A stretch of DNA of 64,000 bases from Hermatobates lingyangjiaoensis (GCA_026182355.1 JAPFBL010000357.1:186001-250000); one strand, 5' to 3'; counted from the first letter of the stretch, positions 11,837 through 23,007 are shown. Notes: generated from the sequence alone by a model not told the origin. Program-made: numbers and translations.

Positions 11837-12060
11837 GATGAAACCACATTAAAAAATGGGAAAAGAAGATTAAGATCTTTCGACCGTAACAAGCGGTCTT
11901 CGTCTGAGTCAAAAACCCAACTGGAGCTGCTCCAGTTGGATTTTTGACTCTGACGAAGACCGCTTGTTACGGTTGAAAAATCTTAGTCTTGTTTTCCCAT
12001 TTCTTATTGTGGTTTGATCATTGATTGTTATTTAACGTGTTTATATGAAATATTTTTATA
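11837..12060. mobile_element. PLE-A foldback
   Basis: Two near-identical arms meet at CTGGAGCTGCTCCAG. Each arm carries the CTGACGA / hairpin / GAAA motif; the right-hand one (about 11946-11988) reads GAAAAATC instead of GAAAGATC. The outer part includes CCCATTTCTTATTGTGG and ends in the hairpin-prone tail TTTAACGTGTTTATATGAAA. Confidence 0.75.
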
Positions 12061-12705
12061 ATATATTATATTAGTGAAGGTTGGTAGCAATCCTTCTTGC
12101 AAACATGTTTCTAAAAACTGTTAGCCAATTTCATGCTTGGTTACCTTTTTAGAGAGTTTCTAAAAAGGCCAACGCCAATACTTAGTGCGAGGCACTGCAG
12201 GGCATGACCCACTACATAGCTGAAACCACCCCACCCCCTCTCATCAACCACCAAACAGATGTCCCAACAGGAACAGTTCAGTTTTGTGCATTGACTCTCA
12301 CACAATGTGACATTACATTGTAATACACCCTATACTTAAGTTGTTATCTTAGCCTGATGCTGGTCTACGAGACCGAAACATGTCGTTGTTTTATTGAAAA
12401 CAATATTTAGTTAGTTATTAAATAGTGATAGATATAAATAGTGTCAGAATGTGTATTCATGAAAGGAAAATTTTAGGCCAGTTGATTTTTTTATACTTCG
12501 AGGAACTGAGAAGAGCCTGTAGGACATTATAGAAACTCTCTAAAAAGGTAACCCAGCATGAAATTGGTATAAAATTTTTAGAAATATATTTATACATACA
12601 TAATATTTATATAATATATTATATATTTATCATTAATAATATTTTTAAAATATAAAATAAATTAATTAAAATATTAATTATTAGTTAATAAATAAATATT
12701 AATTT
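12061..12705. other. Unassigned AT-rich DNA
   Basis: Includes a somewhat GC-richer stretch (about 12160-12310) and the duplicated phrase CTAAAAAGGTAACC-like at 12142 and 12540 in opposite orientation. No gene was recognised. Confidence 0.35.
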
Positions 12706-12930
12706 AAAGTTTCTACACAAAAAAGTTTATTTTTATTCAAATTAAGCGTTTCAATCACTCGTTTTCATCATCAGGAGCAGAAGAAGACAAGCTTCAGTTG
12801 CAATGTAACCATCTCAATAATGGTTGAGAGTCCCATTGCGACAGTCACCTTTCTTTCACTGCTCCTTTTCATGTTTCCTGATGATGAACGCGTAGTTTAA
12901 AATAAAAAACTTTACATATAGAGATAAATT
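12706..12930. mobile_element. PLE-E foldback, diverged
   Basis: The left arm begins TTTCTACACAAAAAAGTTTA and carries CATCATCAGGAGCAG; the right arm carries CCTGATGATGAACGCG and AATAAAAAACTTTACATATAG. Arms are imperfect and the GAAAC box has decayed on the right. Confidence 0.55.
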
Positions 12931-13825
12931 CTGGTAACGTCATTTGATTCCAATAGTTATTTGTTTCAGTTGATTTGTTTACTATTTCATTTTCTATACA
13001 GTTGACAAACTCATGATACGGAGAATAATAGGAATCAATAAATTAAATTAATTACACAAAATGATTTTAGTAGTCAGTTTATTTATACTAAAAACTGATT
13101 GTAGACTACATCTAGTTTTATATAGCTTAAAAACAATATTAATTACACAAGCTTTTAAAGGAGCAATTAACTGTGATAATTAACTTAATTATGGATGATT
13201 AGATCAGCAAGTAATGCTTCCAGTAATTGCATTGTATGAGGCCCTACGTTATCTTCAATTCCTTTTGTCACCCGACATTCAAGTCCCCCCACCCCTCCCT
13301 CTGTAGTAGTTATCTCGAAAATCATGTTAACTCAAACAATAAGAGAGAATTAATTAACCTAATTACTTAAGTAACTTTTCTTAATGAATCAGTCAGTTGC
13401 TTTTTCAAATAAATAATGTTTGTTTCTTTTTTTTTTAGGCCTAAAAAAGGGCCTAAATAATGTTTCAAATGACCCACAGAAGGCCTAAACTGACACTAAT
13501 TTGCATAAAGGTATTAGTTTTATTCACACGCTGAATATTCAGTTTTAAAAGTAGCCATTCTTTTACTAATACTGGTGTAAACTGAAAAATTTTTAGCTTG
13601 GTAACATTACTTAAAAGGGTTTCGCATGCAGCTTCCTTTTCATGACATTTTTTGTCCTTTCCCATTTGTTACTAAAATGGTTATAGTGTTACTGAAGTAT
13701 ACTTTGTTGTACAAGTCAACTTTATCTTCTTTTGTGATTCATCAGCTATAATTTGAGTGATATAATCGCCATATTAAATATACAAAACATATATTTATAT
13801 ATATATATATTCACTTATAAAACGA
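12931..13825. other. Unassigned AT-rich DNA
   Basis: No feature beyond a small AGGCCTAAA direct/inverted cluster near 13436-13490 and a short TA run just before 13826. Confidence 0.35.
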
Positions 13826-14600
13826 AATACGATCCAAACTGGACACAATACGAGTTCGAGATTAACAAAGAACAACACACAAAGTAGGGAAACACACTTA
13901 CAGACTCAAATTTTCGGGTAATCCGTCTTCAGGAGAAAAGAGAATGGGAGACCAAGCACGTTGTAGGCGCAACGGCAAGTAACCAACCCGGCAACCGCCA
14001 GTGCTGTCAACCGTACCCGGTCTTAAAGTATAAAATTAGGAGAAGTATAAAATTATAAAATAAATAAAAATAAATACAATACAAAAAACTGCATTGGTTG
14101 TTTTAGTAAATAAAAGATAGAGACTGAATAAAAGGGTAAGTATGGGAAACTAGTTAAGAATAAGAATTTAGAAAAAAAAATAAAATAAATTATTTTATTT
14201 TGTTTTATTTATTTACTTTTATTTATTTATTTATTTATTATTTACTAAAACAACCAATGCAGTTTTTTGTATTGTATTTATTTTTATTTATTTATTTTTT
14301 CTTCTTTTCTCTATCATTATTTTTGTTTCTTATAGTTTGTTTTTATCTTATATTGTTTGAAACACTACTTATAGTTTTACCCAACCAGTACTGCTTATCT
14401 GAGCTTCTGTTTTCTTCTCCTAATTTTATACTTTAACCCGGTTACAGCACTGGCGGTTGCCGGGTTGGTTACTTGCCGTTGCGCCTACAACGTGCTTGGT
14501 CTCCCATTATCTTTTCTCCTGAAGACGGATTACCCGAAAATTTGAGTCTGTAAGTGTGTTTCCCTACTTTGTGTGTTGCTCTTTGTTAATCTCGAACTCG
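13826..14600. mobile_element. PLE-B foldback, 775 bp
   Basis: This is among the longest paired structures in the window. The left arm (about 13830-14115) runs from GATCCAAACTGGACACAA through CGTCTTCAGGAG to ACAATACAAAAAACTGC. The right arm (about 14240-14600) is its reverse complement, with an A/T-rich centre. Arms agree over more than 250 bp, with differences such as CGTACCCGG versus AACCCGG. Open frames inside (for example 14200-14436) are T-rich artefacts. Both outer ends run into TA repeats. Confidence 0.8.
14516..14546 (+). ncRNA. Hammerhead-like motif, PLE-B
   Basis: CTC, CTGAAGA, C, hairpin GG(ATTAC)CC, GAA, AATT, T, GAG. CTC pairs with GAG as stem I and AATT is self-complementary as in a minimal stem III. 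The single C between the core and stem II is not in the textbook hammerhead, so activity is uncertain. Confidence 0.4.
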
Positions 14601-14619
14601 TATATATATATAATCAAAG

Positions 14620-14770
14620 TTAGAATTACAAAACAGAAAAAGGACTAGTACTCACTATTCTCGATCCTTTTGGCTGTCTTGCCCTCTTCAGGACAGGTAA
14701 GGAAAAAGAAGAAGGAACACAGGAGTGTCCATCGACCGATACAAAGTCAAGTGTATATATATAGTCGTTG
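14620..14770 (-). mobile_element. PLE-I half element
   Basis: On the minus strand: CTGAAGA, G, GGC(AAGACA)GCC, AAAA, then GGATCGAGAATAGTGAG. The same layout recurs at 45325-45395 (GGC(AAGAAA)GCC). Only one arm is present. Confidence 0.45.
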
Positions 14771-15061
14771 CCTGTCTTCGGAGCGACTCACATCTGTCAC
14801 CCTAATATTACAGGTTTTGACCTTTTAATTATAAATTAAAACATATTCAATAGATTTAATTAAAATTTAAAATGTCCACCGATAATTCTAATTAGCATTT
14901 AATTTGAAGAATTCCATTATAAACATATTTCATGTATTATTAAAAAAGAATATGTATATGTTTAAAAACACTATGTCTGATTTCACCTCAGTTAACTTCG
15001 TTGAATATTTTTTCAAATTTCAAAATCTTTTCTTCCATTCAAGATATATATATATAAATAT

Positions 15062-15142
15062 ATATAAACAAAACTAAATGTTTATCGGGACTCGGTCAGT
15101 TTACTGACCGAGTCCCGATAAACTTTAGTTTTTGTTTCTATT
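15062..15142. mobile_element. PLE-C palindrome
   Basis: TTTATCGGGACTCGGTCAGT and its exact reverse complement are separated by only 2 nt; the outer parts pair as AACTAAA/TTTAGTT. Single arms with ACTCGGTCAGTTCTTCAGG occur near 36270, and a diverged one near 50390. Confidence 0.7.
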
Positions 15143-15186
15143 CCATTCTATTTGGTTTATCATGATTTTGTTTACTTTTATTAAAT

Positions 15187-15189
<3 letters not shown>

Positions 15190-15225
<36 letters not shown>
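15190..15225. repeat. (TA)n microsatellite
   Basis: Uninterrupted TA dinucleotides, directly abutting the PLE-A element that starts at 15226. Confidence 0.95.
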
Positions 15226-15228
<3 letters not shown>

Positions 15229-15397
15229 CAAACCACAATATGAATTGGGAAAACAAGACTAAGGATCTTTCAACCGTAACAAGCGTTCTTTGTCAGAGTC
15301 AAAAACCCAACTGAAAGATCTTATTTTTCTTTTACCATTTCATATAGTGGATCGATTATTGATTGTTATTTCACGTGTTTATGTAAATTTTTTTTAT
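15226..15397. mobile_element. PLE-A foldback, right arm deleted
   Basis: The left arm is complete to AAAAACCCAACTG. The right arm resumes only at AAGATCTTATTTTTC, so its CTGACGA core is gone. The terminal CACGTGTTTATGT segment is present. Confidence 0.7.
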
Positions 15398-15514
15398 ATA
15401 TGTACATTATATATACGCTTTCGATATAAATACGATCTGAAACAGACGATTAAAGTTCCATTGCAGATGGAGAAACATAGAGAAATTTATATATATAAAT
15501 CAAAATATTAAAAC

Positions 15515-15879
15515 GGTCCAAACCGGACAGATATATAAATATATATATATAGTTCAATATAGACAAAGAAACATAGAGAAATCAAAAGAACACACTTACA
15601 GTTTCTAATTTTCGGTTTGAACCGTCTTCAGGAGATATAAGAGAGGGAAACCAAGCGCACTGGTTCAGAGACGGTTGGAGACGATTTGGAAATTATACAA
15701 AAAACTATATATAAAAAGATATATATATATATATATAGAGTTTCCCTCTCTTATCTCTCCTGAAGACGGTTCAAACCGAAAATTAGAGACTGTAAGTGTG
15801 TTCTTTTGATTTCTCTATGATTCTTTGCCTATATTGTACTATATTTGTCCGTTTTGGATCGTATTTTCAACGAAAAAGT
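15515..15879. mobile_element. PLE-B foldback
   Basis: Left arm from GTCCAAACCGGACAG through AACCGTCTTCAGGAG; right arm from CCCTCTCTTATCTCTCCTG to CGTATTTTCAACGAAAAAG. The centre contains GGTTCAGAGACGGTTGGAG and a TA run. The motif lies in both arms. Confidence 0.75.
15756..15789 (+). ncRNA. Hammerhead-like motif, PLE-B
   Basis: TCTC, CTGAAGA, C, hairpin GGTT(CA)AACC, GAA, AATT, A, GAGA. Stem I TCTC/GAGA and stem II are perfect. The predicted scissile site would follow the A before GAGA. The extra C after the core is shared with the other copies. Confidence 0.45.
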
Positions 15880-17261
15880 ATATATATATATAAAGAAAAA
15901 ATAACAGTATTTTTGTAATATTTGCATATTTTTTAAAATACACTTTTTGAAAAAGATTACCTTGGAAAGAAGAGGAGGGTGAGGGGAATGACATTGTGAC
16001 AAATGACGGGAGGGGTGAATGGACCAAGGAGTCTTGACTTGCAGAATATGGAGTCGATTACCGAGTGGATCAGTACAATGAGTAGAATGAGGACGTAAAT
16101 AATATACTAAGTTTAACATTTCACCAGTAATAAATCAAACTTTGTGCGAATTAATGGAATTTAGAGGTAAGTCATTAATTATTATATTGGAGTTAATATG
16201 CACATGCATTGGCCTGGAAATGTGAGTGATTAAATAATATTGGTCCAGAGGGGAGGCTCTTGTGAGAGCTTGAAATACAGTACCCACTAAATGACGAACC
16301 TGCCTTTATTAAGCAAAGACAATTTGGCAAAAAAAATTACCAAACCTTGATACAAAAAAAACAGTAAACTTCATCGAGTATATATTAAATCTGTATACAT
16401 AAAATACAAAGTTTGTCTGTTTGTCCGCTATAGATATAAAAATGGAGACATTTAGATACAAAGAAACATATGGAATCTTATACCACTTTTTTTCTGGAGA
16501 ACTAACCACGGTATTTTGATTTTGATCAGAGTCTAAATCAAAATCAAAATCGATACAAAACATATATCGACAAAACGAATAAAAGCGTACAGATATTGAC
16601 ATTCTGAACCAACAATCACTGTAGTACTAAAATTTTGCAGTAGTAGGTCTGTGACCTGGAACTGCTAATTACAACGTGCACTGCAGTGCGCAAAAAGAAT
16701 GTAACTCATTACATGATTGTGATTTCACGTGTTTATGTGAAATCTTTTTATACAAATATTCATATATTATTTGTCCTTTGTGGATTTTTTCTCGATGATA
16801 ATATACAAATATATAGAAATGTAAAAATGGTACCTATTTGAGACTTAATAACTTATTGTTTATTAATTTGAATATTATTAATTAATACTAATTACTTAAT
16901 TAAAAATGGTCGGTTAATTAATTGTAAAGAACTATTCTAATATTGATTTGCCAGTTGTTATTGCGATCGGTGACTTTCTTTTATTGTTTTAAGCTGTCTT
17001 TCCCTTTAGTTCAGCTGTTCAGCTCAATTGAATGTCTGCAGTAAGAACTAAACATATATTTACATAGAACAATGATTTATGCATTTCCCCCCGTTTCTCT
17101 TTATTTTGCTTTCAATTATTCATTGTTTTGCTTCTCATTGATCATTCAATCATATTTATTAGCTCTCACTCACGCTATGTCAATCCTCTTTCTTTCTCTT
17201 ACAGTTTGCTCACTCTTTTTCACATTGTTTTCAGTTGGACTTAATATGATTTTATAAATTA
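15880..17261. other. Unassigned AT-rich DNA
   Basis: Includes an isolated PLE-A terminal fragment at about 16713-16752 (TTTCACGTGTTTATGTGAAA, a hairpin). The open frames at 15829-16119 and 16309-16602 have no recognisable domain and are F/Y/I-rich; I do not call them genes. Confidence 0.35.
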
Positions 17262-17980
17262 TGATTAAATATTGGGAAACTCTTTTGTTATAGAACAGTA
17301 GTTGTTTATATTTTAATAGAAATCTACCTACAGAAATACTGGTATATACTTTTAGAGAATGTTATTAAATATTGGAAACAATTTTCCTCTAAAACAGTAT
17401 TAGTTGGTATTTTAATAAAATATGCCTCTATGTTTCAGAGGCATAGTGGTATACTACAAGGGTAGTATTGGTATTTCAATAGAAAACTGCTTCTTGAGGT
17501 ATATTGGTATATGCTTTTAGATATTATTATTACACATTGAAAAACACTTTTGTTCTAAGGCAGTGGTAGTTGGTATTTCAATAGAAAATTTATCGGAGGC
17601 ATACTGGTATATCATTTTAAACATTATTATTGTTATTATATATTAGAAAATGGAGAGACAGTTTATATAATATTCTATTATTATTCTACCTATATATATT
17701 ATTATTAAATATATAATATATATAGTATATTAAATATATAATATATATTATTATTCTATCTATTCTATAACAATATCAACCGCTCTTGTTCTAAATTGGT
17801 TGATCATTTTTAATATTTAAAATAATCTCTAAAAGCATATAACAATATACATCTAAGGCAATTTTCTATTAAAATACCAAGTAATATTGTTCTAGAACAC
17901 TATTTGGTATTTTAGAAGTAGTACTAGTACTACTAGTTGTAGTACTTGGTGTTTTAGTAGAAAACTACCTTGGTGTATAA
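17262..17980. repeat. Tandem plus inverted low-copy repeat
   Basis: A module with TTGGTATTTCAATAGAAAA, a variable hairpin such as GCCTCTATGTTTCAGAGGC, and TGGTATATGCTTTTAGA occurs three to four times in tandem at about 17262-17640. It recurs inverted near 17830-17900 (AGCATATAACAATATACAT, TTTTCTATTAAAATACC). The centre is a TATATATTA-rich palindromic stretch. No coding. Confidence 0.6.
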
Positions 17981-18440
17981 CGCAAGATGATCTTATTTAA
18001 ATTTATCTTGATGTTACCTACTATAATCACGTCTTAGTCTTCATTCTCATTATTATTCTAATATATTCTGAGTAAATATTATTTCCATAAGGATGTAGTT
18101 GATTAATACGTAACATATTTCTAGAAATATGCATCATTCTTCAAGATTATATGAAATAAAGACCTCATACTTCAAGATATACAATCATATTCACTTGAAG
18201 ATCAATAAAGATGTGACGCAAAACCCAAACAAAAATATAAATTAAACCTTTGATGATTCATGAAACTAAGACATATTACTGGAGTCTTTCTTCTTTAAAG
18301 CAAGACTACTCTGGAATTTATCAGCTTAATCTATTAAATATATCAAGGTCTAAACTGGATTCACAACTTCAGAAATGGCGCTAACATCGTTCAACTAAAA
18401 TGACTGTCCTACAAATTCCACTTATTTTGGTCAAGACATT

Positions 18441-18515
18441 CTAGTCTCAATCTTCCATTTTTTTTTTACTGCGGTTTGGATGTTGATTTTTATTTCACGC
18501 GTTAATAATAAAATC

Positions 18516-18524
<9 letters not shown>
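18441..18524 (+). mobile_element. PLE-A terminal fragment
   Basis: CTAGTCTCAATCTTCCATTTT, GCGGTTTGGATGTTGATT and TTTCACGCGTTAATA follow the order of the PLE-A right end. It runs into a TA microsatellite. Confidence 0.5.

Positions 18525-18563
<39 letters not shown>
18522..18563. repeat. (TA)n microsatellite
   Basis: About 20 TA units between a PLE-A end and a PLE-B foldback. Confidence 0.95.
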
Positions 18564-18566
<3 letters not shown>

Positions 18567-18750
18567 GTTCAAAACACTTACCGTCTCTAATTTTTTGTTG
18601 AACCCTCATGAGGAGAGCAGAGATAGAGGACACGAGGCGCACTTTTGATGCATGGCAAGCACGCTTGGTGTCCCTATCTCTACACTCCTGATGACGGTTT
18701 AACCGAAAATTAGAGACTGTAAGTGTCTTCGTCCCTTTACTCTGTATCTA
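18562..18750. mobile_element. PLE-B foldback, compact
   Basis: Left arm AACACTTACCGTCTCTAAT; right arm ATTAGAGACTGTAAGTGTC. The centre has GGACACGAGGCGC and GCACGCTTGGTGTCCC. The left core is mutated (CCTCATGAGGAG); the right core is intact. Confidence 0.7.
18685..18716 (+). ncRNA. Hammerhead-like motif, PLE-B
   Basis: CTC, CTGATGA, C, hairpin GGTT(T)AACC, GAA, AATT, A, GAGA. The core here is the classic CTGATGA. Stem I is CTC/GAG. Confidence 0.42.
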
Positions 18751-19361
18751 CCATTTACTGTGAAACTTATAATATTTACACGATAACTCAAATAGTTAAT
18801 CAAAAGAAAAAATCTAAATAATATATTCCGAAATCACAATATTACAGAAATGTATAATAAAATGAAACCTTTTTATTAAATTATTGAGTGCTAAAATATA
18901 TACTTATAGTTATGAATAACATATGATATATAAAATAGGTCTGTGCGTGATAATGCTGAACTTAAGTTCGATATATAAATAAAACAGAAATAAATGATAC
19001 TCACATGCAGCATGCGTCTGGTACTTACCTGAAAAAAAGAAATATCGTTTAATACAATTGATTAATAATATTATATAATCAGACAATAATTTAAATAATT
19101 TATTAATAATAATAAGTGTTCAAAATTGTTTTATTTTTTCATAAGTTTACATAACTTGTGTAAATCTGTGGTTTTCTTCAAAAAATATTTGAAATTATTT
19201 ATAATTCAGGTTATAAATAGTTATTCAAATTTCAAACAAATTCCAAAATCTAGTAATATTGGTAGTCTTTGTAGTTTACATGATGATTTACAAAACATTA
19301 TTCAAGTGATACTGTTAAACACTATTCACGCATATTGTTAACACCTATTCTCAGTTCCTCG
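18751..19361. other. Unassigned AT-rich DNA
   Basis: A/T-rich with a 71-codon frame (19126-19341) that has no recognisable domain. Confidence 0.35.
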
Positions 19362-19683
19362 TAAGTTAGGTTACGATTGCAGTGGCAGTCCCTCAAGGGA
19401 TTACACATAGGCCAAACATTGGGCTCTCTGTGATAGCACACAGTATAGATTGATTCTACATTGGAAGTCCTAAATACACTCAAGTGTATTTAGAGTAGAA
19501 ATCTTTAACGAGTACCTGACATCGTACAGGCTCAGAACCGATAGTTTAATTTCCTCTCCGATGGACGATATGTTCAGATTTGTTCACCTCCCACATGAAT
19601 GAACCCAGGACCACAGTTGGGCGTTGAACTCCGGACCTACCAGTCCAGGGCAAGCACGTTACCACTGAGCTACTCTGGCTCCC
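19362..19683 (-). mobile_element. SINE-1, nearly full length
   Basis: Read on the minus strand: A box (GTAGCTCAGTGGTAACG), B box (GGAGTTCAACGCC), body (GTACGATGTCAGGTACTCG), native tail (CTATCACAGAGAGCCCAATG), then CCTAACTTAC. This is the best copy for defining module order. It carries each module once, including the segments amplified at 4.4 and 6-10 kb. Confidence 0.85.
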
Positions 19684-19789
19684 TTCTCTTGGAAGATGGT
19701 CCAGAAGTTACAATTAGAAAATACGGTTAAAAATTAAGAAAAACTAACCGTCAAACCTCTTATACGATTGGATATGATTGCTTTCAGGC

Positions 19790-19990
19790 GTTAGAATCCG
19801 GTTTCGGGCACTGTCCATCTTCAAGAGCACATGATCTAAATCATTTAAATTCTATGTTTATAAGAACATTCGTAAAATTATTTAGAACATTTTCTCGTGA
19901 AGATGGTACCTGGAAGATCTTCAGGGTTGGGAGGAGAGTTTAGTATGCTGACCATCTTCAAGAGCAGATGTTCCAAATCATTGAAATTGT
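19790..19990. repeat. Local direct duplication of about 80 bp
   Basis: CCATCTTCAAGAGCA followed by ATGATCTAAATCATTTAAAT (about 19817) reappears as CCATCTTCAAGAGCAG plus TTCCAAATCATTGAAAT (about 19962), including the TTTATAAGAACATT phrase. The second copy lies inside the coding-like frame of the next entry. Confidence 0.6.
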
Positions 19991-20195
19991 TATTTTTATA
20001 AGAACATTTGATATTATAAGCCTTATAACTACTTAGAAGATTTGTCGTTGAAGATGCACTCGGAGGTGGCTTATGCATTCTTTGATGTAACCTATCAAAG
20101 GTTTCTTTTATAAAAGATGAATAACAGAATTCCATCGCCCAGTCATCTTGTGCTGCTTCATTGGTAAGTAACCAGTGACTAAATAATTCTAACAA
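19878..20195 (-). CDS. Unrecognised coding-like frame or exon
   Basis: A 105-codon frame on the minus strand reads NEAAQDDWAMEFCYSS, then FDRLHQRMHKPPPSAS and ILNSPPNPEDLP. Its mixed composition, with W, H, D and P, is unlike the F/Y/I-rich artefact frames around it. A possible splice donor (CCAG|GTACC) follows EDLP at about 19913, and a weak acceptor (TTTGTTAG) lies upstream near 20185, so it could be one internal exon. I do not recognise the protein. In DNA this AT-rich a frame of this length could also occur by chance. Part of it takes part in the 80-bp local duplication, and the neighbouring copy of that segment contains stops. Confidence 0.3.
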   Translation of the reverse strand: MLELFSHWLLTNEAAQDDWAMEFCYSSFIKETFDRLHQRMHKPPPSASSTTNLLSSYKAYNIKCSYKNNNFNDLEHLLLKMVSILNSPPNPEDLPGTIFTRKCSK

Positions 20196-20989
20196 ACGTA
20201 TTTCACAAATACATCACTTTGAAATGCTCAATTTCAATTACGTTATCGATAGATTAATATTATGGTAAAAGAAAAAGCTACATAAAAGAATAAAAAAAAA
20301 ATCATCCACCTTTAAAATAACTTATCAAACAAAACAATCCAATTTTATGAAAGATTTCCATTACGGATTTCTTTCCTTATCTGAATATTCAATTAAACTA
20401 GAAATACTTATTTGCAATCCAAAATTTGAATACATTGGTAAATTCAATTTTTTTTTTCATTAGAACTGGATTGAATATTGAAAACGTCTATCAATTATTC
20501 ATTCTTTTGAAATATACTAATAGAATTGCGGTGAACCAAGGTGGTGCTCTGAATATTCAAAAGTCGGAAGGTTTTTGCCAATGATTGATTGAATAAGTTG
20601 GAGAAGTTAGTTTGAGACAGTGGTTTTTGCTATGAAAACTAAAGAATATTGTCAATTATTCTTCAGGAATCTTCAGCAGAACACCACTTTCTTCTTTAGA
20701 CCTTTCATCAGATTTCAAACTTTATATTTGTTACTAACATTTCCGATTTCATATGGGTACAAAGATAATATTAATAATATAAATCAGTCAGTTTTTTGTT
20801 TACTTCTATTTGGTCTCTATATGTAACATATGGAATAAAAGTACTACATTCGGGGAAATATTTCAAAAAGTGAGTTTCCCATGAGGAAAGCATATTTTGA
20901 TTTACATTAAATCTAATAAAAATATTCTTGAAAATGAATTTCTTTGTTTGTGTGCGAGTGCGCGCGCGTATTTCTCACTCCCCCTATCC

Positions 20990-20992
<3 letters not shown>
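20196..20992. other. Unassigned AT-rich DNA
   Basis: No domain in the 68-codon frame at 20620-20826. No repeat family was recognised. Confidence 0.35.

Positions 20993-21029
<37 letters not shown>
20993..21029. repeat. (TA)n microsatellite
   Basis: Perfect TA run preceded by a GTGCGAGTGCGCGCGCG stretch. Confidence 0.95.
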
Positions 21030-21032
<3 letters not shown>

Positions 21033-21157
21033 TTAAACCCCACAATAAACAAATATACATTAATTACAATTCTCTTAAGAACACTAATTAATTCATATAT
21101 TATATAAAGAGTTATTGTCGATTAATTTATATATATATGTGTATGTGTACGCCCTCT

Positions 21158-21247
21158 TCTCTCACTCTCTCTCTCTCTCTCTCTTTCTCTCTGTCTGTAC
21201 GTTTATGTGTGTGTTGTACGTGTGTATGTGTGTGTGTGTGTGTGTGC
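21158..21247 (+). repeat. CT then GT microsatellites
   Basis: CTCTCT and TGTGTG blocks in close succession. The 82-codon frame across them is a repeat artefact. Confidence 0.9.
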
Positions 21248-21312
21248 TCTCTGACTACGTGAAGCACGAAAGGCCTCGGAGAGTTTATCTCCTACCCTTT
21301 GTGGTTAGTTTA

Positions 21313-21344
<32 letters not shown>

Positions 21345-21345
21345 C

Positions 21346-21461
21346 TTAAACTGTGACACATAGGCAAAACATAACAAAGCCTCAGTTTTTCGACCGCCAT
21401 AACGGTCGAAATATTGAAAAGTGTGTCTTTGATATGTTTCTCTCTATGTGTCACAGTTTAT
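21346..21461. mobile_element. PLE-F-like foldback
   Basis: Outer arms AAACTGTGACACATAG and CTATGTGTCACAGTTT flank a central perfect hairpin CGACCG(CCATAA)CGGTCG followed by AAATATTG. This resembles the GGTCGAAATAT of PLE-F, but CTGATGA has been lost. Confidence 0.55.
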
Positions 21462-21564
21462 TTTAAGTGTAATCTGCCCTTATTTAAGGGCAAGCGTTTT
21501 TTAATTAAACGCTTTTCGTTTATCATAGTATATATATATATTATATATATATATATATATATAT

Positions 21565-21775
21565 GATCCAACCATAATATGAAATGAAAAAAAGAACTAA
21601 AATCTTTGAGCCGCTACAAGAGGTCTTCGTTAGAGTCAAAAATCCAACTGATGGAGTTTTTGCCTCTGACGAAGACCGCTTGTTGTTGTTGAAAGATCTT
21701 AGTTTTTTTTCATTTCATATTGTGATTTGATCATTGATTGTTATTTCACGTGTTTACGTGAAATCTTTTTATATG
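21565..21775. mobile_element. PLE-A foldback
   Basis: Starts GATCCAACCATAATATG directly after a TA run. The left core is mutated (GTTAGAGTC); the right arm has CTCTGACGAAGACCGC, GAAAGATCTTAG and the CACGTGTTTACGTG tail hairpin. Confidence 0.75.
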
Positions 21776-21888
21776 TATATATATTATATATAATTTTTTT
21801 TTATACTATATACATATATAATGTATCTATAAATTATAAATAATAATAATATAAAAATATAAAGTCATTTGAAAATGTTTATTATATA

Positions 21889-22665
21889 ATGTTAATTTAA
21901 ATAGTACTAATTCTCAACAAGTATATTCAGAGATATGAAGTAATTATTGACAGGGTTTTGGCCATAATTAATGAACGAGTTAATTGGAAGGTTTGTGGTT
22001 AATATTAATTGATGTCATTAGTGCATGTGTATTTAGTGATACGGTTTGTAACATATGCTTCAAGTTTCCTAAAGGACTTTCATGATTTGTAACTTTGAAT
22101 GACTTGTAAATTAGTACGACTTTTTTTTAGAACATTTTGTATATTTGTAGTACGAGTGGAAAATATATAGATCATTTAAACAAAAATGTTAAGCTTAAAG
22201 TAGTCGGAGTGATTTGAAGAATAAAAGCCTGTTGGGAATACAGAAACAGCTTTGGATTAACTGTATTTACATTTCATTGACTTCGCCTACTGGGAGATCA
22301 TATAAGCCTATATTTGTTTCTGTAATACTTTTATAAATAACTGACATTGTTCTTTAAAAGAATTTTAAAATATATATTTAAAAAAAAATATATCGTTCAG
22401 TATTTATGTAGATTCTTGACCAATGATTCTTAAGGTTCAAATATATGTTTCTTGAAGATTTCTGGCCTAAAGAAATAACTCTCTTGTTTTTATGCCGACG
22501 TTTCACCAAAAACTGTTAGGCATTTTCAAGGCTAAAGTCATTATAATTTCTTTATTATATAATATTAATTTAAATAGTACTAATTATCCACTACTATATT
22601 CAGAGATACGAAGTAATTATTGACAGGGCTTTCGTCATAATTAATGAAGGAGTTAATTAGGAGGT
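21889..22665 (+). repeat. Direct repeat pair (about 107 bp each)
   Basis: The segment at about 21889-21996 (GTTAATTTAAATAGTACTAA, GAAGTAATTATTGACAGGG, CATAATTAATGAA.GAGTTAA) recurs at about 22558-22665 with few changes. The second copy sits in the loop of the foldback described next. Confidence 0.65.
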
Positions 22666-22815
22666 GTTTTTATTATATTGGAAGTAGTTAATGGGAAAAC
22701 AATTTTTTTCACTACTTATGAGGTCAATAAATTGTTTTTACCCTTGAAAATGCCAAATAATTTTTGCTGAAACGTCGGCATATAAAAAGGAGTGTTTTTC
22801 TTTAACCGAAGAAAT
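22457..22815. mobile_element. Decayed PLE foldback (GAAACGTCGGC type)
   Basis: The left arm has TATGCCGACGTTTCACC and GGCATTTTCAAGG; the right arm has CCTTGAAAATGCC, TGCTGAAACGTCGGCATA. The layout hairpin-GAAACGT-CGGC parallels PLE-D (GAAACGTTGGC). Core bases CTGANGA have drifted to CTTGAAA. Confidence 0.5.
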
Positions 22816-22904
22816 CCCCAAGCCACTCATCTTGGAACTTTCTATCGTTGAGACAATAAGTGATTTGTTCTCACTTGTCTTTGTCTATAGTGACAACACG
22901 AGGT

Positions 22905-23007
22905 GAGATCTACGATCAAAAAGTAAGAACATTTTTAAATTTCGCGCGCTGTGTACACTCTAATTTCAAAATTTTTTTATGTTGTGTTGATACACTTCTC
23001 ACAGTAT

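Noticed and set aside
15062..15142. Intrinsic transcription terminator
   Set aside because: The palindrome matches PLE-C arms elsewhere, and bacterial-type terminators are not expected in this genome.
15829..16602. Frames of 96-97 codons
   Set aside because: Compositions reflect AT-rich DNA; no motifs, and one overlaps the PLE-B end.
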